Below, in pieces: positions 1 to 10,979 of a stretch of 64,000 nucleotides of DNA. Position 1 is the stretch's first letter. The number at the start of each line of letters is the position of its first letter. The translations under genes were made by a program, and so were the position numbers. Under the pieces are notes generated by a model that had not been told where the DNA came from, did not search any database, and saw only the letters and a program-made list of their open reading frames with translations. The stretch comes from Desarmillaria ectypa (taxonomy: Eukaryota; Basidiomycota; Agaricomycetes; Agaricales; Physalacriaceae). Where the stretch lies: NCBI GenBank assembly GCA_030407005.1, contig JAUDYN010000006.1, positions 1,240,001 to 1,304,000 of the forward strand. The letters run 5' to 3'.

Positions 1-232
1 AGCCCTTATTGGTCTTCGCTTCAGAGACGCACTCTTAAGCCCCAAAGCGCTATTACCTTGGAGAATCTCTGAAAACATCTGTCGACCAGATTTGATTGAA
101 TATAATTGAATTTGGAGAGACGAGAACAAGATATCGCACTGTAACAGAAAAAACGTTCCTGTTTAACCCTGAAAAGCAACACCCGTTTTCGATGATTCTG
201 CGAGACCTCCGCCAGCGAATCCCGTTCCTAAA
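1..232. other. no gene recognised (left edge)
   Basis: This stretch lies downstream of the NOSIP-like gene, which reads away from the rest of the window. I see no convincing exon, repeat or RNA gene. It may hold the 3' untranslated region of that gene or part of a neighbour outside the window. Confidence 0.3.
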
Positions 233-1447
233 TCAGTTACGCTTTAGCAAATTTGTTCTAGCTTGCGAATAACGGTAAAAGTTTTTACCTTCTCTTTTTA
301 GTTCTATGACATCCTTCTCTGACAATTTGACATCGCAAGCGATACACTGGTGAGAAGGCCGTACCAACGATTCGGTGCATGTTTTGCAGACCACATGACC
401 ACAGGATTTCATGACTAAAAAAAAGGTTTGACGCCCATAGACAGGACCAATGCGAATATACTTACGAAACATTAGCATGCTGTTTGACAAAATCTTTTTG
501 CAGGACGGACACATTGGCTGGGATTCGTCATTCTTTCCAGCAGTCTCAGAGCCAGCAGATTTTGTCTTGGAATAGAAGATGAATTTGACTGGAATGAGAT
601 TCTTCAACCTGCGAGCCGTCAGAAGGAAACAGCGAGAAGCGTACAATGACGCACGCAATTGGATGAGCAGGATTCCCACCCCGGCATGTAGTCTGGAGCT
701 TCACGTCCTTGATGGTCTGAGGTGGCCCAACAGACGAATAGGTAGGCGTTAAAGATGGTAACCAGAAATCTGGTAGCTTGTTCCGTAGGGCTGCCGTCTG
801 CTCTCGTTCTATCTGTTGCAGGGCTGCTTCTTCAGCTTCTTGGGCAAGGTTCTCGACCTTGGACGAGTCGAATGCGAATTTTCGCTTGGTTCCCCGGCCT
901 AGTCTCATTATCGTCGGCTCGGAGAGACAGCAGACACGACTGAAGACTCACCGTCCTCCTTTGACTCCCCAGAAGACGTCGTCCCTGTCGTTGATACAGC
1001 CGCAAGTCCCAGCTGACCCTTTTCAAACTCCAGAATAACCCGCTCGCGGGCTGCTTGCCTAGCCCGCTCCTTTTCCTGCTCGGCCTCCTTCTTCATCATT
1101 TCCAGTTTCTCTTTCTGTCGTTTGATATCCTTTTTCTGTGTGACTACCAAGCATCAGCCCGGTTCAAAGATGGATCAAATATCGCGCTCACGGAGGTCAG
1201 TGTACACACATTCTTTGCAGAAAAGATGCCCTTCGTTGCACGACAGAGGCTCCCGAGCGCTGTTCAGGCATAGGGCACAGGAATCAAAGCGTCGCATAGA
1301 CTCATTTCCAAGGCGTTGCTGAAACACTCTCAGAAATGGGGAAAGGGTAGGATCCTGCCATACCTTTTTGGTCCCGTAGTCGAGTTTCTTATATTCTGCA
1401 TAGGAAAATATTGAAGATGCTGTATTGTTCTTGCTGTGTTTCGTCAT
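233..1447 (-). CDS. NOSIP-like RING/U-box protein, multi-exon
   Basis: Resembles nitric-oxide-synthase-interacting protein (NOSIP), a eukaryotic E3 ubiquitin ligase-like protein of the nucleus and cytoplasm. The start MTKHSKNNTASSIFSYAE is characteristic. The first zinc/U-box half has CALC and GHLFCKEC; a charged coiled coil of about 50 residues follows (KRQKEKLEMMKKEAEQEKER); the C-terminal half has CPSCKKIL then CGHVVCKTC and CIAC. Five short introns restore one frame. On the minus strand they include GTATGG..TTTCAG near 1320-1365, GTGAGC..GGTAG near 1150-1192, GTGAGT..ACTAG near 900-950, GTGCGT..CGCAG near 610-655 and GTAAGT..TTTAG near 415-465. Divergent from the RMD1-like gene, with about 290 bp between their starts. 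The family is confident; whether it binds any NOS in a fungus is unknown. Confidence 0.88.
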
Positions 1448-1741
1448 GATCGTGTACTAGTCGTTGCAGTATCTTCCAAGGACCTGATATAGAAAGGAGG
1501 ACTTCGGTGTTCTCTATCGAAAGTACGATGTGGTTGTTGAATACTGAGTACTGAGTTGGGCTGGAGTTCAAGTTGGGTGCAGATAGATCACGTGCTGGAG
1601 CTGGCGGATGCATCGGGCCGATTCGCGTGGACCTGCCGCGCCGACGGGTCTTGCTTCTTTAAAGCTTTGGGGCGGGAAGAGGACGGCACGGCTGCTCTTA
1701 CATAAGAAAAGGGTCCCAGAGATCACGTCATCATCCACATC
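1448..1741. promoter_or_regulatory. shared divergent promoter region
   Basis: About 290 bp separate the start codons of the divergent NOSIP-like and RMD1-like genes, so both promoters must sit here. No confident TATA box or operator was identified. Confidence 0.45.
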
Positions 1742-3611
1742 ATGTCCCAGCTACGTCTACCGTCGACATCCAAAGGACCTGGGCGACTCACTCGACCCAA
1801 TCGTCTCGGATCCTTAAGCTCTAGTATCGAAGGCCACAGCCATGCTCGGAGAGCTTCCGTCTCTAGTGCTACCAAGGTTCAACGAACTTCGAAAACATCA
1901 CAGAAGCTTGTCGTCCTACCGTCGGCGCCCCAGACAAAACCCTTCCCAGCGGACGAAGATGAAGATTTGACGCTAGGATATGAGACAGATGCAGGTGTTA
2001 CGGTGCGCGAGTACAAAAGCGAGGCGGAGCGGATGTCAAAGGAGCAGCGGCATCGGGCTGGGTACAAACGATTGACGGCGTACTGTATCGCAGAAGTATT
2101 CAACATGAAGCTCCTGGCGTCATATTTGAAGCGCGAGCACAACGTTTATCCTCGTATCTTCGATGAGGCCATGTATGCGGTGCGCAACAGTGAACAATAC
2201 ATGAATTCAGACTCATCATGTGCAGATGTACCATTTACCTCTCTTACCGGGGTACGGACCTAACTCCAACATTCGATCCTCTGCATTCGCCAGTGGTGAC
2301 GCAGGTATGAACATACTGACCCGTCTCTCAGAAGCAGAAGAAAACGGATATCAAGGGACGTATTTTACCAATGATGCAGCGCATTCTTCGTCATCCAATC
2401 GTGACGGCTACATCTCATCGTCGCCCGTAATGGCGCGTGGAGCTTACGAAGCGGAGACGTCCGAGGCGGAGCGTACAGCTATGTATTCAGATACCGAGCG
2501 AGAACGAGAATCACCTGAGATCCGATTCGCAAAGCCGTCAGCGCAACAAGCCCATGCCGAGGACGTAGCTGAGGTCGTGTTTTTTGAATACGGCGTAGTG
2601 GTGTTCTTTGGCTTGGATGAAGGGCAGGAAAGGAACATACTTGAAGATATTGAAAACGCCAAAATCATTACTAGGAAGATTGCAGAAGACGATTGGGAGA
2701 TCGAGGAGTGCCATTTCACGGTATATCACTGTCATTCTCTCTTGCATGAACACCTAATTTATCCAGTTGTCAGCACGACCCTCATATAGCTTACCCTCGA
2801 ATATACAACGACTTCTTCAGTGAGTCATTCTCGAGCACCATTCACACGTATAGCTTATGCCAGTTAGCGCTTAAATCACGCTCCCACCTCCTCAAACTGT
2901 CCATTGCTCACGCACTCGCTCAATCTACCCTTCTCGCACATTACGAGACAAATGCACAACGAGTACTCTCATCACCTTCTACGCTCTCCATACCTAAACA
3001 ACTTGCTGAATCGGGAGCTTTACAACTGCGGCGGAACGAAGCCCTGAAGCTCACAGGGCGGTTGTTCAAGCTGAGGCGAGATATCAACTTGGTCTCGAAC
3101 GTGCTTGACGTGCCAGAGTTGTTCTGGGATGAAGCGAGCTTGAAAGAGCTCTATGATGCGGTACGGGAATACATGGAGATCAAAGGTCGTGTACAGGTTT
3201 TGAACGAGAAGCTTGGCATCGCGAGTGATTTCGTGAGTCCACTTCGCTATCTTCTGGTGCAATCTTTGAACATGCGGAGCAGCTGGACGCCATTCATGAG
3301 CATCTAAATAATTCGGCGATGGAACGCATTACATGGATAGTGATATGGTGCGCCTATATGCGAAAAATGGAGCAAATATATTTACCCAGTTTGCTCTGTT
3401 ACAGGTTGATTGTAGTGGCTATTGTCGTGGACTTGGTAAGCAAAAATATGCCGCGAGTTTTCGCATTTCTGACTCCTGTATTCAGGGAGAAGTAGTCGCG
3501 CGCTTTATCTTCCACGCTGCTCTGGAAAGCACGCCTGCCCTCTTCAAGGTGGCCCCTGCGATATCCAAAGAGGAGGTGTTATACACTCTGGACAGGATGG
3601 CATCCAATTGA
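1742..3611 (+). CDS. RMD1/RMND1 family (DUF155) membrane protein
   Basis: Belongs to the DUF155 family (yeast Rmd1/Rmd8, human RMND1), membrane-anchored and often mitochondrial proteins. A long basic, Ser-rich N-terminus precedes the core: KRLTAYCIAEVFNMKLLASYL, then YHLPLLPGYGPN, EVVFFEYGVVVFFGL and ILEDIENAKI. The C-terminal part has HDPHIAYPRIYNDFF, LFKLRRDINLV, ELFWDE and a terminal transmembrane helix, TWIVIWLIVVAIVVDL. Introns inferred from GT-AG sites include 2180-2225, 2716-2780, 2820-2868, 3232-3278, 3348-3404 and 3437-3484; removing them gives one frame ending in EEVLYTLDRMASN and a stop. The intron at about 3232 is the least certain, because its acceptor choice changes about 7 residues. 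Confidence 0.88.
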
Positions 3612-3906
3612 ACGTTTAGCATATCAATTATTGCTTTGCTTGCTATATGTATCTTAGGCGGTATCAAACAAGGTAGCTTGTATTATACCATCATCACCGG
3701 CAAACTCGATGCATTATTCAAGGAAGCAGTTATAAAAAGGGAAGGGGTGTCCAAGGCGTTACATCGAAACTTTGAAATCTAATTTCATGCTTAAAATGCG
3801 GATGCGAAACGATCGCCATCTGTATATACTAGACATCCTGCGTACTATTGGAGAACGCACGCATGCAGATAGGAAGTACTGATATGTTTAGATAGATACG
3901 ACAAAA
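3612..3906. other. convergent intergenic region
   Basis: About 295 bp lie between the 3' ends of the convergent RMD1-like and F-box genes. I see nothing beyond presumptive 3' untranslated sequence. Confidence 0.5.
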
Positions 3907-5508
3907 CTAGTGCATGATAGGATCCATCCCACGGATGGACTCAGATACCAACACTATCAGATTCAATCCTGTATCTCTCAAAGCCTGGAAATCGTTATCC
4001 AACGCCATCCGAGGAACCGAACTTCGAAAGAGAGAGATTGTTACAGTTTGAAGTAGTTTGTTGTCCCTATCAGCAGTCATCGTCCTTCTTATCGACAGCA
4101 TTCGAACAAACATGTCGTTAATAAAGAGCACCATTCCAAATCTTGAGACATCCCGTATTTCGATCTTGAAAAAAGTCAGACTGGGTAAGATGGTTGGTCG
4201 AAAAGGGGACGCAGGACTGGCGGCGGGGGCAGGGTTCGACTCCATCATCGCGGTAACGAGAAGCTGCATGGTCCGATCCAAAGAGTTGCTCCACCAGGCA
4301 AAGTACATCTCCAAGGAGTCCAGCATTGGAGTATGCCGGAGGACGGGGATGAGTCCATGGCTAATGTCAATTTCTGCCAGTACCAAACGAGTAAGAGAGC
4401 AGCGAGAGGCGGTTATGAGGTGTAACAATGACGGCAGTGTGTCCTCGGGACAAAGTGAGTAGCAGAGCTTATCGGGTCCAAGCCATACATTCTCTAGCGA
4501 TGGAAGCGAAAGGCTGTCGAGAAGAGCACGCTCAGATGCTTGGAGGAACCGGATAGACGTGCTGTTGATACGCGTAGTGAGCAGTCGAGATGCGGTTATA
4601 GTGCGACTGCAATAGTATGCTCGGAACGTGTCGAGATTCGGAGACTTGAGAATAGTATCTAGAAGGGTTCTGTGCAAGTCAACATCGCCATATGCATGGT
4701 CATAGTGGTAAAGCCGGAGGCTATTGGACCCGCAGGGAACAATGGTGACTACATTATCATCTCTGCCGACAGAAATTTTAACGTCGCTCAATAGTGGTGT
4801 AATTTCGAAAGCATCGATGCAAGATGGTGGTTGCCCGTGGCCGTGATAGTTGAGAGAGATTTTGGACAGCCTTTCTACACGTCCGCGCACGACAGAGAGG
4901 GATGATAAAGACCTGAGCTGTAGGTCGAAGGTAATGTTGCTCCAGCGATTCGACACTTTGAACAGGAGATTGAGCATCTGTTTGGAGATTTGTTCCTCGA
5001 TGCCGACCTCCCAGAAATCGATGTGCAGATCACTCTTGCCCGACCGGTCGAGCACCGTTTTCAGAAGTGAAACGGGATCTTGGCGACGATAAGCATAGGA
5101 ATTGATGGTGATAGTGGACCATAGCTCTGGGCAATGGAGGTTTATGATTTCTCTCCAAGTGCTGCACACTTGTGCCAGGGTCCACGGCGCCTTGGAGCTG
5201 TCAAATGTGTTAACGGTGACGTCGCGACGAAAAATCTCCATGAAGATTTCCGTCGGAAGGCATCTGATAGGCGAAAGTGTTCCCTTGATCTGAGAATTGA
5301 GCGAGGAAATCCCATGGTTCTCCTTCTCGAAAGGAATAAGGTCTACTTCAGCGCTGAGGGCAGGTTGAAGGAGAGAAGCTGCAGACGACGATAGCACGGC
5401 ATTGCTACCCTGGAAATTGACGAGCGATTTCGAGATATTGAGATACTGTGTGAATGGCAAATGCGTAGAATTTCCGCCGCAGGTTGTACAGGTATGGGGA
5501 AAAGTCAT
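3907..5508 (-). CDS. F-box domain protein, single exon, 533 aa
   Basis: A long uninterrupted frame. After an N-terminal leader with a possible zinc pair (CTTCGG), the F-box lies near residues 80-130: LPTEIFMEIFRRDV, then WTLAQVCSTWREI and CPELWSTITI. This is the pattern of the large Agaricomycete F-box family, whose members adapt substrates to SCF ubiquitin ligases through Skp1. The remainder is a Leu-rich repeat-like region without strict periodicity (SLPSLENVWL, LPSLTFFKIEI). No target can be inferred. The start at 5508 is the first Met of the frame. These genes are commonly expanded and fast-evolving in mushrooms. Confidence 0.85.
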   Translation of the reverse strand: MTFPHTCTTCGGNSTHLPFTQYLNISKSLVNFQGSNAVLSSSAASLLQPALSAEVDLIPFEKENHGISSLNSQIKGTLSPIRCLPTEIFMEIFRRDVTVNTFDSSKAPWTLAQVCSTWREIINLHCPELWSTITINSYAYRRQDPVSLLKTVLDRSGKSDLHIDFWEVGIEEQISKQMLNLLFKVSNRWSNITFDLQLRSLSSLSVVRGRVERLSKISLNYHGHGQPPSCIDAFEITPLLSDVKISVGRDDNVVTIVPCGSNSLRLYHYDHAYGDVDLHRTLLDTILKSPNLDTFRAYYCSRTITASRLLTTRINSTSIRFLQASERALLDSLSLPSLENVWLGPDKLCYSLCPEDTLPSLLHLITASRCSLTRLVLAEIDISHGLIPVLRHTPMLDSLEMYFAWWSNSLDRTMQLLVTAMMESNPAPAASPASPFRPTILPSLTFFKIEIRDVSRFGMVLFINDMFVRMLSIRRTMTADRDNKLLQTVTISLFRSSVPRMALDNDFQALRDTGLNLIVLVSESIRGMDPIMH

Positions 5509-6897
5509 CTGTAGAACAATTGAATACCGGGCAAATATCGATTCGAGAAAGGGCGTCTCTAGGAATGGCGAAAGCGAGAGTCTGAGCTGGCGCTCTATAG
5601 GAAGATAGCTATGAATGAGGAAGGAACGAGATAGGCAGATGATGGGCAGGAAGGAAGTGTCGATTACGGCATCAAATACGCGTCAAGTACTTACCTTGCG
5701 TCGCCTATTGACAAATCATCGCACAGCTATGCATGTTACGCCATTCGAGCCAGCAGCACCCAAGTATCTTAAATTTGAAAGACTGACTTGGCCTGTCACC
5801 GCCTAGATTTCATTTCATATCTACAGAAAATGTCTCGACTAGTGAAGGGAACTCTACAATTGGATAGACATATAGTAGCCGCCCTAAAAACTCGATATGA
5901 CAGACAAAACTTGAAGGAAGGGATTCGCTGAACGTGCCTCCAGAAAAAGAACCAAAGGAATAAAACTCTCCGAAGAGAATGATAGAGCAAAAAATTTTCA
6001 CAATCCAGTTGACCAAGAATAGTCTGAATCGAGTTTCGCCACGGATGTCCAACCGAACCCGAAGGTCGGTAGGACGCCTAGTGACGCGCCACAAAGTGCG
6101 CTGAAAGACACGGATGCGAACACCCATCCAGCTGTCTAGAGATGTCCCTCGTACGCCCTACCAACGCCTCCTGCCCTGGACCGCGACTGCTGCTGCCACC
6201 GCAAGGTTGGTAGTGTAAGAGGCGAATGCAATGTGTATTATTGATATTCTGAGCGGTAAACGCGGATCGCGCGCAAAAGAGCATACACCCGGTGAGCACT
6301 CGCAATGTAGAGATACTCAGGTCACGGGCGACGGAGAAGGGCCACGGTAGGCAAGTAGACCGAGGGGGCTACACAGCAGGTGAGGCAGTCAACGTTGGCG
6401 TCCGGCTATGAAAAGGTTCGTCAAAGACTAGCAGCAGCTCAGCCCCGCGAGTGTCTTTCCAGCGTTCCCGAAGGTACACATGGGCGCCGATAGTACTCCA
6501 GAAAACAGATGGATCCATCAAGCACGCGAGCCCAATCTCCGCAACGACTTTCAACCCGTCCGACGCTCATCCCTCGCCCCAAGAAGGAGTATCTTGGGGA
6601 AAAAGAGCGACGGAGGGAAATGTCTGGTACGTTGCTTGGTTATTACGGCCAGACCCAGCTAGAGCCAATCGAGGGAGACAACATGCTCAGACATTACCCA
6701 CTCGCTAGAGAGAACGGTGAAGTTCTGTGCGAAACGAGCATTGCGGCATTGAGCCAATTGGGGGTGTAAGGAAAAGAATTAGGAGGGGGGCGCCTTCTTA
6801 TATAGCAACTATGTTTGGTCATATTGATAATTTCACCTAAATAGGATTTCCGGGGCTTCCGGCACTTCATTTCCACCGTCACTTCTCTTCCACCATC
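5509..6897. other. long intergenic region, no supported gene
   Basis: Several open frames of 60-105 codons overlap on both strands, but none shows a recognisable domain or a convincing splice partner. The best candidates are a minus-strand frame at 5810-6127 with a hydrophobic middle and a plus-strand frame at 6509-6769. The right end should contain the promoter of the gene starting at 6898. Confidence 0.4.
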
Positions 6898-7559
6898 ATG
6901 TCTGCCCCGTCAAAAGCATCGACGACGACCACGACGACAGTGACGTCGAACCAAGTAAAGACCCACGATGCAGGCGAAACATCCTCCCTTTCCTCCCCCC
7001 CTCGAGACGGATCGTCCAAGCCCAGCCAACAGCAACACCGCGACCGTCCTCTGACAGAGATCATCGGACAAACGTTCCCATCGTTTGACCACCATTCTAT
7101 TGTAGTTAAGCCATTTGAAGAAGAATCTGCGCGAGATGTTGCCTTCTCCCAAGGTCTGTCGTTAATTTGACGCGCATATATGCTTATATAGAGACGACAT
7201 ACACGACAGAACTTAGCGCGATGTTGCTGGATGTGGTCCTCGAAACGCACGCCTGGGCATCGGCGCGGCCCAAACACGAAAGCCAGGTTGCGGTGCAGAA
7301 GTTCGAGAAGAAGATATCCCAAGTCATGGAGGTCGAGAAGGAGCAAGGCATGTCGCCATTCTCTCTGTCGTTCCTTCCTTCCGTTATCTTTGGTAAGAGT
7401 CATTCCATCATGATAAATCAAACTACTGGCTTACGTCTTCTCTCTAAAGTCTTGCGTTGCTGACACGTCTTTTTTGCAGAACAGACGCGGGAACGGCTCA
7501 ACGAATTCGTCTCTCGTATGAAGACTGCTCTGGCTGCACTCACTGGTCTCGGTTTATGA
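6898..7559 (+). CDS. small unrecognised protein, three exons
   Basis: No family recognised. The Thr/Ser-rich N-terminus (MSAPSKASTTTTTTVTSN) looks disordered and precedes PLTEIIGQTFPSFDHHSIVV. After a short intron (about 7154-7190, GTCTGT..TATATAG) follows a helical, charged segment, LLDVVLETHAWASARPK and KFEKKISQVMEVEKEQ. A second intron (about 7392-7481, GTAAGA..TTGCAG) leads to EQTRERLNEFVSRMKTALAA and a stop. Both introns have standard boundaries and keep the frame. The two helices suggest a small coiled-coil subunit of a larger complex, but that is inference. Confidence 0.6.
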
Positions 7560-8143
7560 TTGTTCTCGTCTTGGTTGTGCTCGCTATCGTCTTGCTATCG
7601 TGTATTTGTTTTGATGCTTTTCTGCTTTCGTTATTTGGATCCGTTCTGGCATTTCTGTATCACTGTGCCATCATTAACTGTACCTCGCTTGTATCACAGC
7701 TCAGATGCTCATTTCCTACTCAAAAAACACACAACCTCAGTATTTAGGAATGAATGTAATCGCCCCTCCCGGGCGCTTTGTCCTTCCGAAAACCAAATCG
7801 CCGTTGCAGTACAGATGTTCGTTACTCTTTCCCGTCGTATGCCATTAGAAATACGGTGAAGATGTCGGTAGTAAGGGGCCACAAAAAACCATACTCGAGA
7901 AAGTACTTTTGGCTTCCGTCCGGACTCTGCGTATTCTGGCTGATTTGCAGTCGATGTGGATCATAAAGCATCTGCATTTCCAATCCTGAACCTTGCTTCA
8001 GTTCTGTTGAGGATGGAACGTACTCACAAGCTGTATTTCCGGTACTGCCGACACCTTCTGCACTGTTCGATGGTACTTACCTGCCAATTTTAACAGCGCC
8101 TCTGACAGGTTATTATCCATCCAGTCCAATTTTTTTTCGGAAC
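7560..8143. other. intergenic region, nothing recognised
   Basis: Between the small protein gene and the 3' end of the Fic pseudogene. It holds 3' untranslated sequence at most; short frames here have no recognisable domain. Confidence 0.45.
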
Positions 8144-9370
8144 TATGTCAGAGGACCTCGCTTGGCCGCAGGATCGCATTGAGCGGCAAGATAGGCCAAG
8201 AGTTGTTGGCGCACGAAAAAATCAGCCAAAGGATAGAGATCTCCATCGTCGGCCTATTATCACTAAGTGTACAGAAAGTACCTATGCAGCGCTAGACTTA
8301 CCCGGGACGGTGCATCCAGATATGATTCTTTGTCTTCCATTGAGACATGGAACAGAAGGAAGCCGAAATATCCTAGGATGGCAGAAATCAGTGCTCTGGT
8401 TACTCGTCCATTTCCGTCCTAACTAGGTCAATATCTCTTGTGTATGCGAGGAAGTTCAAGCTCACCCGGAATGGATGAATGTTGATGAAGCGATGATGGA
8501 ATCATGTGGAGAGCTAGAAGACGTCTTCAGTGTCCAAGCGAACCTGAGGTAGATATTCCTAATAATGCATGTCATTTATTAAGCCAGGAGCATTTAGTAA
8601 CAGAAGTACTGACATTGAGTTGGCGAAATAGCTCTAAAACTCAGACTCCACGTCCTGCAGAAGGTAAAAGACGTGGATCTTGTCATCACGGGTCTTGAAA
8701 GTGTTGTAGGCATGTTTGAATCGTCCAGGAGAGTGATGCGTTTTGATTAGAACATATTTTGCAGGACTCGACACAATGCAAGCGTTCCTTGTAAACATTC
8801 CGTGCACCTCCAACACCAGGTCAACTGAGAATTTCTCTTGCCCGTGATCCAGAGTTAGACCGATAGCCTCCCTAGAGTCTTCCGGTGTGAATACAACAAA
8901 AGTGGGATTAACTTCTAATTCACACGGGCGACGACGCTGTAAGGTGCCATCGAGAATAAGTTTCCGAGTGTTGTCGACGGGCAAGTTGAAAATACCCTCA
9001 ATAAGGTTCGTATTGACGGCGATGGACCTCAACAGTCGTTCGGCCTCAACATCAGAGACTAGTCGTTCATTCGTGCCCGGAAAGAGAGAGCGCAACATCT
9101 GACGTTGTAGCGGTATCCCTTCAATTCAGCCTGGAGCATAGACGAAGTGAATAGTCCCTTCGGACTGATCGTCCTGTATGTCTGCGCGAGCCACCGATTA
9201 ATAAAGAGTGAGTGATAGTAGTACAACTTACCGAGTTGCATTTGTCTGAGGGTGTCTGAGATGCTATGTTGGAGCTTCTGGATGTACTCCTGAGGATAGG
9301 GACACGGTACTAGCATACGATTCTCCAGTTCGGTTACGACCTCCAGTACTGCTGCAGGAGCAGCCATCAA
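8144..9370 (-). pseudogene. Fic-domain (FIDO) protein gene, broken
   Basis: Fic proteins transfer AMP or related groups to target hydroxyls. Reading down the minus strand: MMAAPAAVLEVVTELENRML, a helix with TNLIEG that fits the (S/T)xxxE(G/N) inhibitory motif, then the catalytic motif HPFR|DGNGRVTR. The catalytic motif is split by a clean intron (GTGAGC..GTTAG, near 8422-8466). A family-like C-terminus (ADDGDLYPLADFFVRQQL) follows. The frame is broken: a TGA lies just upstream of IEGIP near 9125, one frameshift near 8630, and TAG and TGA codons sit where Trp is expected just before FHHRFINIHPF (near 8497-8516). The His of the catalytic motif is present, so the loss is through the stops rather than the active site. 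The call rests on motifs; an unrecognised splice form could remove some breaks, but not the Trp-position stops as I read them. Confidence 0.72.
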
Positions 9371-9753
9371 GAACAGGAGCTACGGAAATTGCATCACGAT
9401 GTGTGGGTCAGGCATATCCGACTGGATGTTTTCAGTATACATTTTAGCAGTTCCAGAAAATATCGCAGAAAGACAAGAGTCTTCCACTTATACCCAAGAA
9501 GCATTTTATACTGTTCTAGAGCTGGACTACTGAGTTCCAGATAGCGCAGACAGAACCTGTGATAGATAGTAGTAGCGACAAGGTGTCTGTTAGAAAAGCC
9601 TCTCGTCGTCCAAACTTTGTAAAGATCGGGTGGATGCTCAGTGACCGGGACTGCTAAAAAGAAGTCGGAGTCTAACTCCAAGGTCGGTAGGGATATGGTG
9701 TGGTTAGGAACAGCTCCTACCCATAAATATTTGTTGCCTGGGGGTGATGTGAC
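9371..9753. other. unassigned region left of LINE fragment
   Basis: Between the Fic pseudogene start and the LINE fragment. A minus-strand open stretch (PGNKYLWVGAVPNHTISLP) has protein-like composition, but its continuation is only antisense of the RNase H frame, so I do not call a gene. It may hold the LINE truncation point. Confidence 0.3.
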
Positions 9754-10482
9754 ATGAAGATGGAAAGAAGTCAAATTGAAATAGGGAACGAACATTTGGT
9801 ACAAATAAATGCCTTGTTGGTTTATACGGATGGTTCGCAGCGGGACATACGGGGAAGCAATCGAGTAGGAGCAGGAATCGCGGGATACAGAGACGGGGCA
9901 CAGGCATTCGAGCTCAACATGGGACTGGGGGAAAAAGCCAAAATCTATGACGGAGAGATGACAGCACTTGCAATGGGAGCAACCAGAGCGACAAACCACG
10001 CGAAGGAAAATGAGGAAGTGAAGCACCTCCACTTCTTTGCCGATAACACATCAGCCATTAAGGAAATATTCGACCCCGTGCCCAGGACGGGACAGGCATA
10101 TGCAATAGCATTCCACCGCCGAATACGGCAATTCCTCGACAGCGACCCATCTCATACAGTGGAAGTCTCATGGTGTCCAGGACGCAAGGACATACAAGGA
10201 AATGAGCGAACGGACTACCTAGCAAAGAGGGGAGCAGAAAAGTCAGCAGACGCGATGGGCAGAACAAGGGCCAATGCAAGAAGAGAAGCAGAAGCAAAGA
10301 CAGCGGCGGAATGAAAGAAAATATGGGAGGCCAGCCCTAAGCATGGACGATATGCGACGGCAAACAGATTCCCACCGTCGTTGAGGCCGACACAGCACTT
10401 CTTGGACCTCGCAGGGAAAAGGGAGGTATACGGCCAAGTCCTGCAATGCAGAACAGGACACAGATACATAGGCGAGTACTAC

Positions 10483-10979
10483 TGTTAGGAATCCGGCTAA
10501 TTTGACTAAGTACGATCCTGTAGTACTAGTTCAAGAACTATGCCGAAAGCGGATGTAGAATAATGGGTTCAGTTTTACCAAGAAGGCTCCGACCGAGAGT
10601 TTAGCAAGCGCTAGGCGTAGCTAAGAAGATCCGAAAAGCGCTTGGCGTAGTCGGTAAGCGAGATGTTCGGCAAGCGCTTGGCGTAACCGACCTCTTTCAC
10701 TTAGGTTCACACTAGGTCGTGGAGTTCAAGAAGTAAAAATTAGATATCCTTTGGCATACTACGATACTCGAATATATATATTGTACTTGAGTGAAGGTTC
10801 TGGAAGATGATAGTCACAAGAATATACTGGAAGAGTATCGAAGAAGGTAGAAGAAGAAGGAAAAAGAAAGAAAAAGAAAGAAAGGAGAAATAACAAAAAT
10901 TATATAATTATTCGTGATAATTGGTACAGTAAGTGGTCGGTGACTGTTGACTAATGTTACCTGACTGACATCCATAACA
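10483..10979. mobile_element. solo LTR (497 bp) in LINE, TSD ACTAC
   Basis: Starts TGTTAGGAATCC and ends CATAACA, flanked by ACTAC at 10478-10482 and 10980-10984. Removing it and one ACTAC restores the LINE reading frame without any change. It has no internal coding sequence. Near 10603-10685 it holds three copies of a motif close to AGCGCTTGGCGTA. The left and right ends give the usual TG..CA termini. It is not obviously related to the 33-64 kb LTRs. Confidence 0.88.
10597..10690 (+). repeat. triplicated 13-mer inside solo LTR
   Basis: Variants of AGCGCTTGGCGTA occur three times at about 40-nt intervals (first copy AGCGCTAGGCGTA near 10607). They lie upstream of a TATATATA-containing stretch near 10775, so they could be former enhancer elements of the LTR. 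Confidence 0.6.

Noticed and set aside
5810..6127. 105-codon minus-strand frame with a hydrophobic middle
   Set aside because: No recognised family, no flanking exon support; kept only as a remark in the intergenic entry.
6509..6769. 86-codon plus-strand frame before the small-protein gene
   Set aside because: Overlaps other frames of similar length, no domain, no clear splice partner.
9394..10032. 212-codon open frame on the minus strand over the LINE RNase H
   Set aside because: Mostly antisense of a clear RNase H domain; Cys-rich composition mirrors Gly/Ala codons of the sense strand.
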